Source of the DNA: Axinella damicornis
Lineage: Eukaryota > Porifera > Demospongiae > Axinellida > Axinellidae
Direction of reading: 5' to 3'
Assembly (NCBI GenBank): GCA_963931865.1
Contig: OZ007509.1
Span: forward strand, 18,906,440 to 18,970,439
DNA length: 64,000 nt
The position numbers were made by a program, and so were the translations under genes. The notes under the pieces are model-generated. The model did no database searches. It saw only the letters and a list, made by a program, of their open reading frames with translations, and had not been told where the DNA came from. Positions 32,751 through 43,583 of the stretch are shown one piece after another. The first letter of the stretch is position 1. Each line of letters starts with the position of its first letter.

Positions 32751-33194
32751 TATGCATGCCCAGATATCGATGTATTCTGTAATACCTTAAGTATGGAAGT
32801 CTGTGCAATACATGTGCCTGGAGCACGAGATCAAAGAATGTTGATCCCTTGCTATTTGATCTTCCGTTTGCAAGCACACCCACTCTGACTCTCCGAGTCC
32901 TGTGAGTATCGTCACATGGCTGTGCTTTGAGGTTGGTAATATAGGTTACTATTAACTGTGTTAGCCGTAGAAATGACAAGTGCAGGCTCACATTCACTTC
33001 TAAGTTTCTGATTGCAAATACCTGAAATATGAGTAGTGATTGAGAGGAAACTTGATCAAGTAGCTATACTGCTTCCATGGACATTTTTTTGTATTGAAGT
33101 TGCAGCCAAGATAACCCTGGAGAAATTGCGCGCAATCCATAACTGTCGTTGACTGACTCTTGATTGGTACAAGCTTCACCTCAGCAGCAACGTG

Positions 33195-35417
33195 ATGGGC
33201 CGGTGTAAAAGGTATCGTGTGTTCATGATAGCTGGTCTGATCTTGGTTACCTTGTTCCATCACTTTTACAATGATGGAAGATATCAAAAGCATGCATGGA
33301 GTAGATCAGTCACAACCTCAGCTTTGGAAAGTCATGTGACCCCTAATCCTGGGCCACTGCGAGTAGAGGATAAAGCAATCACAGATGAGCCTACACATGT
33401 ACAGGTGAAGACTGCTAATCCTGAGCCACTATTAGTAGATGAGGCTGAAGCGATCACAGATGAGTCTACACATGTACAGGTGAAGACTGCTAATCCTGAG
33501 CCACTATTAGTAGATGAGGCTGAAGCGATCACAGATGAGTATACACATGTACAGGTGAAGACTGCTAATCCTGAGCCACTATTAGTAGATGAGGCTGAAG
33601 CAATCACAGATGAGCCTACACATGTACAGGTGAAGACTGCTAATCGTGAGCCACTATTAGTTGATGAGGCTGAAGCAATCACAGATGAGCCTACACATGT
33701 ACAGGTGAAGACTGCTAATCCTGAGCCACTATTAGTAGATGAGGCTGAAGCAATCACAGATGAGCCTACACATGTACAGGTGAAGACTGCTAATCCTGAG
33801 CCACTATTAGTAGATGAGGCTGAAGCAATCACAGATGAGCCTACACATGTACAGGTGAAGACTGCTAATCCTGAGCCACTATTAGTAGATGAGGCTGAAG
33901 CGATCACAGATGAGCCTACACATGTACAGGTGAAGACTGCTAATCGTGAGCCACTATTAGTAGATGAGGCTGAAGCAATCACAGATGAGCCTACACATGT
34001 ACAGGTGAAGACTGCTAATCCTGAGCCACTATTAGTAGATGAGGCTGAAGCGATCACAGATGAGCCTACACATGTACAGGTGAAGACTGCTAATCCGGAG
34101 TCACTATTAGTAGATGAGGCTGAAGCAATCACAGATGAGCCTACACATGTACAGGTGAAGACTGGGCCACTGATCAATAGGATGGCCACACACACTCCTG
34201 TACACTTATGGGTGAATACCAGATCACTGCTGGCAAAGAAGACAGCTGTAAGTGTGCCTACTTGGGCAAAGACTAATCATTCCGGATCACTGAACAGGTC
34301 AATCAGAGCAACTCCTACTTGGGTGGAGGTCCCTAACAGAATACCATTCTACGTCACTTCTACCTACCTAGATACAAGGAAGAACCGCTTTGGACGAGCT
34401 GTTGTAGCTCTTGGATACGGGAAGCTTCATCAACCAGAGCGACCTGTTTACTGCCTTTTCAGTGACGCTAGATGGAGTCAATTGCAGTGCACTAAGGGGC
34501 CACTCCAGAAAGTAAAAATCAATGGCAATTTCATTGAGGCAAAAAATGTGTACCGTGAGTACTACTACGTTTGTAAAGTATCTTCTTTGTTAACACCTGG
34601 ATTTGTCAGTTTCAGTTCCCACAGTACCTGTCAGCAACCATCATCTTGGATACCCGTTACCCCAGGGCCTACTGGACCAACCAAGAAATTTGGTGTCTGC
34701 ATTGACTCACCATTGTTCGATGTGAATGACCCTCAATATGTCATCCACGCATTTGAAATGAACCGCATTCTTGGTGCGCAATGGTTCACAGTATACGTCA
34801 GGAGTGTTAGTGCTGAAGTGAAGAAAATTTTGAAGAACTATTCTGATGAAGGTTTGGTTGAGTTTGTGGACTGGTTTATACCACCTCAAATAAGAACTCG
34901 CTATCATGGACAGGATCTGTGTCTCCAGGACTGTGCTTATCGGAACATGCACAGAGTGAAGTATTTGATCTACACTGACCTGGATGAAATAATTGTTCCA
35001 CAGCGACAGCCAGTTTGGTCAGAAATGATCGAGAAACTGGACCAGGAATCACGTGGTGCCTTCATTGTCAGGCAGGTTCACCTGTACGGTAACATCACCA
35101 CAGGAACATGCAATGCCAGTAGCAATAGTGAGTTTGAAATGCCGAGATTCGTCACTTTCACTCAACGAGCAGTAAAAATCCAGGCAGTAGGGTTCCGGTC
35201 AAAGTTAATAGTCAAGCCAAAAAAGTTTGGAAGAATTGGAGTCCATGGTATCTTTGAAGTTTTGAAAGGATACCATACCTACAATGTACCACCCAAAGTG
35301 GCTCTCCTCTATCATTACCGGGTACCACCAGCATACACTACTAGAAATATGAAGGAAGTTAGGATGGTCAGGTATTCTTCAGAACTGTTGTCCCGGGTTC
35401 AAGCCCGGATATGTTAG
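33195..35417 (+). CDS. GT92 (DUF23) glycosyltransferase with repeat stalk
   Basis: 740 residues from the ATG at 33195 to TAG. A short cytoplasmic head (MGRCKR) is followed by one membrane helix (about residues 8-25, VFMIAGLILVTLFHHFY), so it is a type II Golgi-type protein. Residues 61-324 are ten full copies and one partial copy of a 25-residue unit (AITDEPTHVQVKT then ANPEPLLVDEAE), 75 bp each and nearly identical in DNA. The catalytic part (about residues 497-735) starts KFGVCIDSPLFDVNDPQYVI and carries the DxD-type motif YTDLDEIIVP (near 592), HLYGN and HGIFEV, as in GT92/DUF23 enzymes; characterised members transfer galactose to glycans. No intron is evident. The antisense frame over the repeats is a by-product of the 75-bp period. 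Confidence 0.8.
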   Translation: MGRCKRYRVFMIAGLILVTLFHHFYNDGRYQKHAWSRSVTTSALESHVTPNPGPLRVEDKAITDEPTHVQVKTANPEPLLVDEAEAITDESTHVQVKTANPEPLLVDEAEAITDEYTHVQVKTANPEPLLVDEAEAITDEPTHVQVKTANREPLLVDEAEAITDEPTHVQVKTANPEPLLVDEAEAITDEPTHVQVKTANPEPLLVDEAEAITDEPTHVQVKTANPEPLLVDEAEAITDEPTHVQVKTANREPLLVDEAEAITDEPTHVQVKTANPEPLLVDEAEAITDEPTHVQVKTANPESLLVDEAEAITDEPTHVQVKTGPLINRMATHTPVHLWVNTRSLLAKKTAVSVPTWAKTNHSGSLNRSIRATPTWVEVPNRIPFYVTSTYLDTRKNRFGRAVVALGYGKLHQPERPVYCLFSDARWSQLQCTKGPLQKVKINGNFIEAKNVYREYYYVCKVSSLLTPGFVSFSSHSTCQQPSSWIPVTPGPTGPTKKFGVCIDSPLFDVNDPQYVIHAFEMNRILGAQWFTVYVRSVSAEVKKILKNYSDEGLVEFVDWFIPPQIRTRYHGQDLCLQDCAYRNMHRVKYLIYTDLDEIIVPQRQPVWSEMIEKLDQESRGAFIVRQVHLYGNITTGTCNASSNSEFEMPRFVTFTQRAVKIQAVGFRSKLIVKPKKFGRIGVHGIFEVLKGYHTYNVPPKVALLYHYRVPPAYTTRNMKEVRMVRYSSELLSRVQARIC

Positions 35418-35818
35418 TGACTAGCTGGAGTATGAGTGACATTGAAAACTTATGTAAGCATGAACTATTCATAGTTGATTGTACGCTGTAAAAGGAAGGA
35501 TTGTTACATGTAGCTATAACCACCTTAGTTTCTTCGGCAGGCATCTGCATCCACTGGATACTGTTAGCATTCAGTTGCTAGTTACCCTGTTAGCCACCTG
35601 GTGGTTTCTCGTATAAATAAGAGGTTGTCTCAGCTGCAGCAAACAATAATACACACAAGCAGATCATGTTTGGTGTAGTAATTGGACAATACTAGGGCAT
35701 TGTCCTTGTTTACTTGTTTGTCATTGTGCATTTGTCTTTATAAATACCGTGTACTGTGTATTGTTCCGAGTTCGAAGATACTACACTTGGCCACCATAAT
35801 TGCTAAGTTGTACATTGC

Positions 35819-35931
35819 TAGCCTTGTTCCCAGTCCTCAGCGCAGCGTTTGTCACTTGCAGTACTAGCTAATGTGTTAGTACTGCAAGCAACAAACGCTG
35901 GGCTGAGAAGGACTGCATGGGAATGAGGCTA
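35819..35931. mobile_element. Foldback element, 9-bp target duplication with two mismatches
   Basis: Starts TAGCCTTGTTCCCAGTCCT and ends CATGGGAATGAGGCTA. The inner arms CAGCGTTTGTCACTTGCAGT and ACTGCAAGCAACAAACGCTG pair. The flanks are GTACATTGC and GTATAATGC (7 of 9 identical). Confidence 0.8.
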
Positions 35932-36632
35932 GTATAATGCAGGTTGCTACAACTGCAGGGATGATTGGGGTATGCTAGAAGTGCAGCTGCACTAATGACT
36001 TAATATTAATTATTGCAACTACAGCTTCATAACCACATCTAACATTCTGTAATCCAGGTATGTGACTAGTTTACTTCTCTGCATGTCTGAAATTGTATCA
36101 TGTGTATAAATGTTCTTTTAACAGGGTTGTTACATCAGTGGGCTGGTTTCAGTAATGCCTTGTGTACAATAATTATTACAAAGCAAAGGAAGTGTACAGC
36201 AACGAGGACAAATTAAAAGAGCAGCAACAAAGAAGAGGTAAAGGAGACCTGTATGCACATTGAAAGCTGCAACTTGAGCCAATCATGCTTGGCCACTATG
36301 ATTATAGGTCTTTATTATTAAGCTAAGTTGTATATTGCAGGATGCTACAATCCGGGGATGACGAGGAATGCTAGAAGCGCAGCTGCACTAATGACATCAT
36401 TTTCAATTGCGCATGAATGTTACAAGTACAGCTTCATATCATAATAGAATCATATCTAACATTTCTGTAATCCCTTAGTTGTTAGCTATGTGACTTGCTT
36501 CCCTCTCTGCATGTCTGAAATTGGAGACCCATATGCACATGTGCACTTTGAAGGCTGCAACTAAACTATCCCATCTGTACGAAGGTTATGCAGCTGCAAG
36601 GAATGCACATGAAAAGTGTGTCCACGGTGTAA

Positions 36633-36766
36633 TACCGGGAAATTTCGGCAATTCAGCGAATTGGAAGTCAAAATAAATATTACTACTGGCTGGCCAGCTA
36701 GATCGACTGCCGGCATGGGTGGCGAGGCGAGACACTTAATGGGTGCCAACATTTCCCGGTATACGG
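36633..36766. mobile_element. Short inverted-repeat element
   Basis: TACCGGGAAATTTCGGC on the left is mirrored by GCCAACATTTCCCGGTA on the right, with an extra TACGGTA after it. About 134 bp, apparently non-autonomous, and similar at the tips to the CCGTAG family. Confidence 0.5.
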
Positions 36767-37161
36767 TAATGACACAACTCACACTTTAATTAGAATTAGG
36801 TGCACTTAATGTATGCGTTCATGCAGGTAGGGAATTCCATTAAGAAATTCTTAGCAGATGGTTGATCATGAGTGTATTATTATTCATTACAATATTGAGT
36901 ACAAGGGGCAACTGACTATATTACAGATAGAAACATTCTGAGGAAAATTATTACATACCTTTAACTTTACACAGAAGCAAGTTTGGAGACAAGTCCTGCG
37001 ATTCTAAGGTCAAGAATTTCAGGCAAGTAAGTTGCCCTACGGGGCACACCAGGATACAAACTGCATGCAAATTGCTGGACTCCTGTTTTGCAGTGAAGAA
37101 GTAATATAGAGTAAGTATAGGTAATGCATCTGTTCAGTTCTCTCTTTGCCCCTCACCATCG

Positions 37162-37675
37162 CAGTGGCGGATCTAGAAATGTTGAAAGGGGGGTTCGTGG
37201 GCACATAGACAGCGCACCGCCGAAGGCGGTGCGCAGAGCCGCGAAGCGGCGATCAGTCCGCGCGAAGCGCGGAAAATTTTTTTTACGTGTTCCGATCAGG
37301 AAGCGCTCTCGTAGCATCTCTGCGCATTCTGGACATGTTCCCAAGAAGATTGACTAAGTAACCAGTAAGTATCGATGTGTGGGGCTGTTAGCTTCATCGT
37401 CGACGGATTACAACCACGTTCGTGGACAGTCGATGCGTTATTGCTTTATTTTCTAATTATACGTATATACAGAAACAAAAATAATTGATGTAAAATTAAA
37501 ATTGTGTAGCAGCGTAAACCTAGCTAGCTCAAGACTATGTCTGCCTTCAGGCTTTCAGCCCGCGAACGGTCAAGGTATTACCAACCACAGCTACAATAAT
37601 ACAAGTAGTTTATGTTAACGAGGGTCAAAAGGGGGGTTCGCACGCACCTCTAGATCCCCCCTAGATCCGCCACTG
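37162..37675. mobile_element. Complete CAGTGGCGGATC element
   Basis: Ends CAGTGGCGGATCTAGA and TAGATCCGCCACTG are inverted, with a 5-bp direct repeat CATCG on both sides. Near the left end are three consecutive stem-loops with GAA loops: GCGCACCGCC/GGCGGTGCGC, GCCGC/GCGGC and CCGCGC/GCGCGG. It encodes no transposase. The copy at 9419 lacks the right end, and an inverted fragment is at 44197-44386. Confidence 0.75.
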
Positions 37676-37951
37676 CATCGCAGTCTCTCCAGCTGCACGG
37701 AATTCTAACCTAATATCATTTGTCCCCAGTCATAAATTAAAGGGGGTTCCCATCCCATTTTTACTCAGGTGTCCCAGGTTCCCATATTCACAGGAATATG
37801 GGTACTCGGGGGGGGGGGGGGGGGGGGGGGGGGGGGAGGGGGGCATTTTCCCATGACACTGGGCCTGCACGGCAGGTGATCGTGCAAATTTATCCATGTG
37901 AAGCATGGAAATGATTTTCCCTAAGTAGCTACACGATTTTCTGCATGTATA

Positions 37952-38601
37952 CAGTGCTCCCAGCAAAGAGAGTACATTTTCAGTGATTTTGGAGGTTACA
38001 ACCAGTTTTTTGCACTCAAAATCACCTGAGAACCCTTTGGACTGGATTTCAAAAAGAAAAAAATTCCCATATAAATTCAATATAAAAACGAGGGGTCAAA
38101 GGTCAGATTTTCGACTAAAATGTCAAAAATTGAACAAAAGGGGCAACATCTCAGGATCTGTAAAGGATTAAGATTTTATACTTGGACCAGACATACTGCA
38201 ACATAAGCATGACCTCTCCAAAATAATCAGCTCTTAACTCCAAGGTTTGTGGAAATGCCGACCCTAAAGTATAGGCCCTTCCAGAACTGTTCTAACAGCT
38301 CTGCTCTCTGTGGACAATGGAGTTAAAACTTCAAGAGGGGCTTAGAACCTGCTAAACCTGGGTCGCAATACTTGTATCAAGTTTGAGGCCTTAACTCCCA
38401 GGTTTAGACAACCCTAAAGTATTTTGCATACTCAGTTGGCATGTGAAGCCATAGCTCTGTTGGAATGTCATGAGACTTATAATAATTTTTTGTGATTGGT
38501 CACAAAATGGTTATGGTACATTTCTATCAACTTATGATAACGTCGTTATACACAAGTTTGTCACAGAAACCAAAATTGTACTCTCTTTGCTGGGAGCACT
38601 G
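37952..38601. mobile_element. Mariner-type MITE with 24-bp ends
   Basis: TA|CAGTGCTCCCAGCAAAGAGA on the left and TCTCTTTGCTGGGAGCACTG|TA on the right are perfect inverted ends, with the pairing extending to GTAC. It is 650 bp and the target duplication is TA. No transposase frame. A G homopolymer of about 29 lies just upstream (37810-37838). Confidence 0.85.
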
Positions 38602-38876
38602 TATGTTAAGTCTCATTCCAAGGCCGAGGCCCCATATGAACTTCAGGAATGGCTGTAAAACATCTTTATCCAAATTTCAAACATGCACCTTCCAGTAAAC
38701 AGTAACATGAAATGTTGGTTTGCGTTTGTGCACATAATTGTTACTCCACACACAGCATAATACTACTGTTTTATAAAACTGCCATTGAACAAGTCTATTG
38801 CTAGTGGAATGTATGACATGTAGCTACGTACATGCAAGACTGTCATCAGAATGTGACTACATGAGAACAGCTACTA

Positions 38877-41009
38877 TTATAACAGTACACACCTGCAACA
38901 ACAACACTTCCTGTCAGCCATTTCTTCACCCTGGTCTTGGAGTTGCTGCTGTAGGTGTTCTACTTCCTCCTGCTTAGCTGTGTTGGTTTCAGTGAGGGTT
39001 GCAACCTCGGTTCGCTTTGCCTTTAATTCCATCTCTACTGCTGTGTTGGTTTCTGTGAGGGTTGCAACCTTGGCTCGCTTTGCCTTTAATTCCATCTCTA
39101 CTGCTGTGTTGGTTTCTGTGAGGGTTGCAACCTCGGCTCGCTTTGCCTTTAATTCCATCTCTAATGCTGTGTTGGCTTCTCTGAGTGTTGCAACGTCCTC
39201 CTGCAATTCCGTCTGTAGTGCTGTGCTGGTTTCTGTGAGGGTTGCAACCTCCTCTTGTTTTGACTTCATTTCCATCTCTAATGCTTTGTTGGCTTCCCTG
39301 AGGGTTGCAGCCTCCTGCAATTCCGTCTGTACTGCTGTGTTGCTTTTCTTGAGTGTTGCAACTTCCTCCTGCCTTGCCATCTGTACTGCTGCGATGGTTT
39401 TTGTGAGGGTTGCAACCTCCTCCTGCTTGGTCTTTAATTCTGTCTGTAGCACTGTGTTGTTTTCTCTGAGGGTTGCAACCTCCTGCAATTCCGTCTGTAA
39501 CGCTGTGTTGCTTTTCTTGAGGGTTGCAACCTCCTCCCTCTTGGTCTTTAATTCTGTCTGCAGTGCTGTGTTGGTTTCTCTGACAGCTGCAACCTCTTCC
39601 TGGTTTTCCTCTAGTTCTGTCTGTAGTGCTGTGTTGGTTTCTCTGATGGTTGCAACCTCTTCCTGGTTTTCCTCTAGTTCTGTCTGCAGTTCTGTGTTGG
39701 TTTCTCTGAGGGTTGCAACCTCTTCTTGTTTTTTTTCTAGTTCTGTCTGTAGTTCTGTGTTGGTTTCTCTGAGGGTTGCAACCTTTTCCTGGTTTTCCTC
39801 TAGCACTGTCTGTAGTGCTGTGTTGGTTTCTCTGACGGCTGCAACCTCTTCCTGGTTTTCCTCTAGTTCTGTCTGCAGTTCTGTGTTGGTTTCTCTGAGG
39901 GTTGCAACCTCTTCTTGGTTTTCCTCTAGTTCTGTCTGCAGTGCTGTGTTGGTTTCTCTGAGGGTTGCAACCTCTTCCTGGTTTTCCTCTAGCACTGTCT
40001 GTAGTGCTGTGTTGGTTTCTCTGACGCCTGCAACCTCTTCCTGGTTTTCCTCTAGTTCTGTCTGCAGTTCTGTGTTGGTTTCCCTGAGGGTTGCAACCTC
40101 TTCTTGGTTTTTCTCTAGCACTGCCTGTAGTGCTGTGTTGGTTTCTCTGAGGGTTGAAACCTCTTCCTGGTTTTCCTCTAGCACTGCCTGTAGTGCTGTG
40201 TTGGTTTCTCTGAGGGTTGCAACCTCTTCCTGGTTTTCCTCTAGTTCTGTCTGCAGTTCTGTGTTGGTTTCTCTGAGGGTTGCAACCTCTTCCTGGTTTT
40301 CCTCTAGTTCTGTCTGCAGTGCTGTGTTGGTTGCTCTGACGGCTGCAACCTCTTCCTGGTTTTCCTCTAGCACTGTCTGCAGTTCTGTGTTGGTTGCTCT
40401 GAGGGTTGCAGCCTCTTCCTGGTTTTCCTCGAGTTCTGTCTGCAGTTCTGTGTTGGATTCTCTGAGGGTTGCAACGTCCTCCCGCTTTGACTTTAGTTTC
40501 GCTTGCAGTGCTGCGTTGGCTTCTCTAAGAGTTGCAACCTCCTCCCGCTTTGACTTTAATTTCGCCTGTAGTGCTGCGACCTCCTCCTTCTTTGCCTTTA
40601 ATTCCCTCTGTACTGCATTTTCTTTCTCATGACCATACACATAAAAGTGGAAGTTGAATCCACGGTTTCTCTGAGAGGTTACTTTAATGGTCACTTGGCT
40701 GCAGCCAACACCTCCTGAAACTAATTCAGCATTTCCTCCAGTGTCGTCCCACCACTGATCCTCCGCGACAACTTCAGTAATTTCTTCATTGGCTCTAGCT
40801 CTGTAAGTGAATGTATGACTGACAGTTTCCATGAATTTGTCCCCTTTGCGAATTTTCTGTTCATCAAGTTCGATATCACCTGAACATCGACTACCAAGTC
40901 TCATCGTGTGGTTGCGAGGTCCCATACTTACGACTGAAGCCGCAGTACTCAGCCGGCCCAAGAACTTGTTGGGTGAGGGCGCCGTCAATGCAAAGTCCGT
41001 CCAATTCAT
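38877..41009 (-). CDS. Long coiled-coil protein with CaaX-like C-terminus
   Basis: 710 residues from the ATG at 41009 (MNWTDFALTAPSPN). Residues 1-130 form a globular, beta-rich region (TYRARANEEITEVV, QWWDDTGGNAELVSGG, GFNFHFYVYG) that I do not recognise. From about 131 to 695 the chain is a continuous coiled coil built from a 21-residue (three-heptad, 63-bp) unit, EEVATLRETNTELQTELEENQ with variants, about 25 times; charged positions and Leu/Val heptads are regular. It ends KCCCCRCVLL and a TAA: a cysteine cluster plus CVLL, which fits a CaaX box for geranylgeranylation with nearby palmitoylation sites. A competing donor (TGCAG|GTGTGT) overlaps the last codons, so the CaaX end needs transcript support. 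A TATA box lies 62 bp upstream. The + strand frame across it is an echo of the repeats. Confidence 0.7.
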   Translation of the reverse strand: MNWTDFALTAPSPNKFLGRLSTAASVVSMGPRNHTMRLGSRCSGDIELDEQKIRKGDKFMETVSHTFTYRARANEEITEVVAEDQWWDDTGGNAELVSGGVGCSQVTIKVTSQRNRGFNFHFYVYGHEKENAVQRELKAKKEEVAALQAKLKSKREEVATLREANAALQAKLKSKREDVATLRESNTELQTELEENQEEAATLRATNTELQTVLEENQEEVAAVRATNTALQTELEENQEEVATLRETNTELQTELEENQEEVATLRETNTALQAVLEENQEEVSTLRETNTALQAVLEKNQEEVATLRETNTELQTELEENQEEVAGVRETNTALQTVLEENQEEVATLRETNTALQTELEENQEEVATLRETNTELQTELEENQEEVAAVRETNTALQTVLEENQEKVATLRETNTELQTELEKKQEEVATLRETNTELQTELEENQEEVATIRETNTALQTELEENQEEVAAVRETNTALQTELKTKREEVATLKKSNTALQTELQEVATLRENNTVLQTELKTKQEEVATLTKTIAAVQMARQEEVATLKKSNTAVQTELQEAATLREANKALEMEMKSKQEEVATLTETSTALQTELQEDVATLREANTALEMELKAKRAEVATLTETNTAVEMELKAKRAKVATLTETNTAVEMELKAKRTEVATLTETNTAKQEEVEHLQQQLQDQGEEMADRKCCCCRCVLL

Positions 41010-41070
41010 ATAGTCGGCTGCAGGCACAGGCTAAGTACGATCACAAATGGAAAATTGCACAGCTCGGCCC

Positions 41071-41078
41071 ATTATATA
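41071..41078 (-). promoter_or_regulatory. TATA box of the coiled-coil gene
   Basis: TATATAAT on the - strand, 62 bp before the ATG at 41009, which leaves room for a start site about 30 bp downstream and a short leader. Confidence 0.5.
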
Positions 41079-41476
41079 GTCTCGATGGCTGGAGGTTTAA
41101 TTAACCGTGCAGTTCATGTAGTCTCGCGGGCCAGACGTTAATTCGCGATAGTACATATAATAGTGCAGTCGGTTTCCGTTCCAGTCGACTTTCGTTGCGG
41201 AAACACTTCCCGCCGGAATGCGCTGGAGCCAATCTCGCGGCCAGAAGTTTCTGTGGTATGTCTTACATGTATTACCAGCCATCTCGGCTCCGGCTGCATG
41301 GTCCATGAGAAGTGGTGTAGTACTGCTTATCAATGTCGTGAAGAGTACTGGGTGCTATTGGTCCGGCAGGAAGTACCGGGTACATACTTCAAACTATTTA
41401 TTGTGTTTATTGGTCCGGCAGGACGTATGTAGGGCAATGGCTAGCGGTGTGTTAGGCCGGGGGGGGGGGGGGGAAT

Positions 41477-41865
41477 AACCCCTTAAGCCCCAATGACGTC
41501 TATAGACGTCATTTAGACCCATGCACTTGTAGGGCTTCTCGGCAGTCCAAAAAGTGACCTAAAAGGCTTGATAGAGCTCAGGACAACTGGGAAAAACCCC
41601 AAAACCTGGTCAGTTTTCGGGGCGCACCCCCCACTAAACGTGTTGGGGGCGAAGGGGGCAATGGCACCTTGAGCTTTCATAGACCCCTCCAAGGGCCTCA
41701 GACAGACCCTCAAGAAAACATGCAGATTGATGGTGTATGATGTGCCGGGCAAAAATCCGGCTGACATCTGGGCTTGTGGGGGGTCATGAATATCATTAAT
41801 GGTATTACGAATGTGGTGTGCGCTGAATGCATGAAAATGTGTTGACCTGGTGGGAAGTTAAAGGA
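41477..41865 (+). mobile_element. piggyBac-like MITE, internally deleted
   Basis: Follows the element at 7290-7891: CCTTAAGCCCCAATGACGTC at the left, TAGACGTCATTTAGACCC, CCACTAAACGT, AAAATCCGGCTGACATC, and GGGAAGTTAAAGGATTAAC at the right. The middle is shorter. A G homopolymer lies at 41459-41473 next to the left end. Confidence 0.7.
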
Positions 41866-41887
41866 TTAACAGGGGGTGGTGGTATGA

Positions 41888-42035
41888 ACACCCCTTCAAC
41901 AAAAGAACTAGTGGGATTCGAACCCAGGATTAGTCTCGTTCCCAGACCCGATCTGGGAACGAGACTAACCCTGGATATAGCCTGAGTTGAGCACTAGAGA
42001 CATCACTCAGTCTACCGAGTGCACCACCGCACACC
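41888..42035 (-). repeat. tRNA-derived SINE-2 hosting a 37-bp foldback insertion
   Basis: On the - strand the order is GTGCGGTGGTGCACTCGGTA, then a gap holding the 37-bp insertion at 41931-41967, then CTGGGTTCGAATCCCACTAG (a good B box), then TTGAAGGGGTGTTCATAC. The related copy at 5765-5890 has no insertion at this place. Confidence 0.6.
41931..41967. mobile_element. 37-bp minimal foldback element, 9-bp target duplication
   Basis: The insertion consists only of the two inverted ends, TAGTCTCGTTCCCAGACC and ATCTGGGAACGAGACTA, joined by CG. It is flanked by ACCCAGGAT and ACCCTGGAT (8 of 9 identical). It belongs to the same family as 19636-19736 and 56554-57164. Confidence 0.8.
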
Positions 42036-42079
42036 CCTAAGCTTGTTTTTTCATCTTTTGGATACTGATAGCTCTAGGG

Positions 42080-42151
42080 TAGCCTCATTCCCAGCCGTGG
42101 TGACGAAAGTCCAATGCCGCATGTGCAGGGGGGAGCCTGGGAACGAAGCTA
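42080..42151. mobile_element. Foldback element copy
   Basis: TAGCCTCATTCCCAG at the left and CCTGGGAACGAAGCTA at the right. No clear target duplication. Confidence 0.65.
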
Positions 42152-42159
42152 GGTCAATG

Positions 42160-43152
42160 AATACAATTAATCCTAGATTGGAACTTATTGTTGTCCAAGT
42201 TGGGGTCGATGAATCTCATTAAAGGCTTTTAGAATCTGTATGAGCAGTTTCAGATAGCTCTGTGTAGTAGTCATGAGCAAGGTTGCGTGAAATTGATTGA
42301 TCCCATACGTACCCCATACAGTGGTTACCCCCATACAGTGGTTACCCGGGTTGCAGACAATAGAGGAGACAGTGGTTATGAGATTTTCATTTTGGTGTGA
42401 CCAGACAGGAAGCTAGAGGGGAATGCCAGACCACGACAGTGGGTCTTTGTGGCACCTCAGCTGCTTGCTTGTGGGGGTCCCCCTAACAGCCTTACACAGT
42501 GCAAAGTCCATGTGGATTGTAAGGACAGGAAGTTGGAGAGGAAGTACAGGAAGTACCGCATGCAACCAGAGCACAACTATTGTCTCCTGTGTAGCTGACT
42601 GTGTTCTTAGAACAGCCTCTGTTTACAGTGGGAAACATTTGGCTAGCTGCATGCCATTGGTGGGTGTGTCTTCACCGGAGATGAACCTAACATATACTGC
42701 ACTGTGAGATTCTAGAGCTGGCATGTTTGCAAGTCACATGCTACTCACAGTGTGGTCAATAGGCTTGCTTGTACATGTTTGGTGATATCAAGTTGAGAGC
42801 GGACAGGAATTCTGATGGAAATCACGTACTGTGGTCCTGTGCAGGAACAGTAGCTAGGGTTTGGGTGAAGGTTGCTGCTAGTCCTGGAACCAAATTACTC
42901 CATCACAATCACCATCGAATCCAGATCTGATTCGCTGATAAATTTCCTCAATTAAAGACCTCAGACTGGCCCAGTCACTGTACATTGAAAAAACCTCCGT
43001 AGCGTACATAGCAGTCAATAGGAACCTCAGCATTGGTGTTGGCGGATACAAAATTACTGATCATGAGCATCTGCTGTACTTTTCACAGTAACTGAAACAC
43101 AATGTGAACGCATCAAGTACAAATGGAACATTAGGCACAAATCCCAGTTGGC

Positions 43153-43190
<38 letters not shown>

Positions 43191-43583
43191 AGTAGGAGTC
43201 CTTGCAAAATGTGTTTTAGAAGGTTCTGAATTTAGGTGTTTTTCAAATTTGAGGCATTTTCTTCAAAGGGGGTGTACGATTTTTAATGCAATTTTACACA
43301 ATTTGGACAATTCCCCACATTAGATCTGCCTAAAGTTACCTGACGCATTCACACATGATAACTGACAACAATAAAATGACAGCACTGCAATGACAATGAT
43401 AATACCGTCAAAATCCTGCCACCATGCATGCAGTCAACTTGACTGGTTGTGTACATAATACAGTCAAAATCCAGCCACCATGCATGCAGTCAACTTGAAT
43501 AGGGTAATGCTGCAGAGCAGCGGTTGCATGACTTGGCAGCTACTAGTTCATGTGAGATCGCTATAGAGCTGGAAATAGGTTAG
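42160..43583. other. No gene seen; C homopolymer
   Basis: No supported gene. Contains a C homopolymer of about 35 (43154-43188) and a short direct repeat (AATCC.GCCACCATGCATGC, then AGTCAACTTGA) at 43411 and 43470. Confidence 0.5.

Noticed and set aside
33332..34195. Long - strand frame opposite the GT92 stalk
   Set aside because: Arises only from the 75-bp repeat without stops on that strand; no domain.
38980..40632. Long + strand open frame over the coiled-coil gene
   Set aside because: It is the mirror of the 63-bp repeat; the - strand has regular heptads, a TATA box and a sensible start and end.
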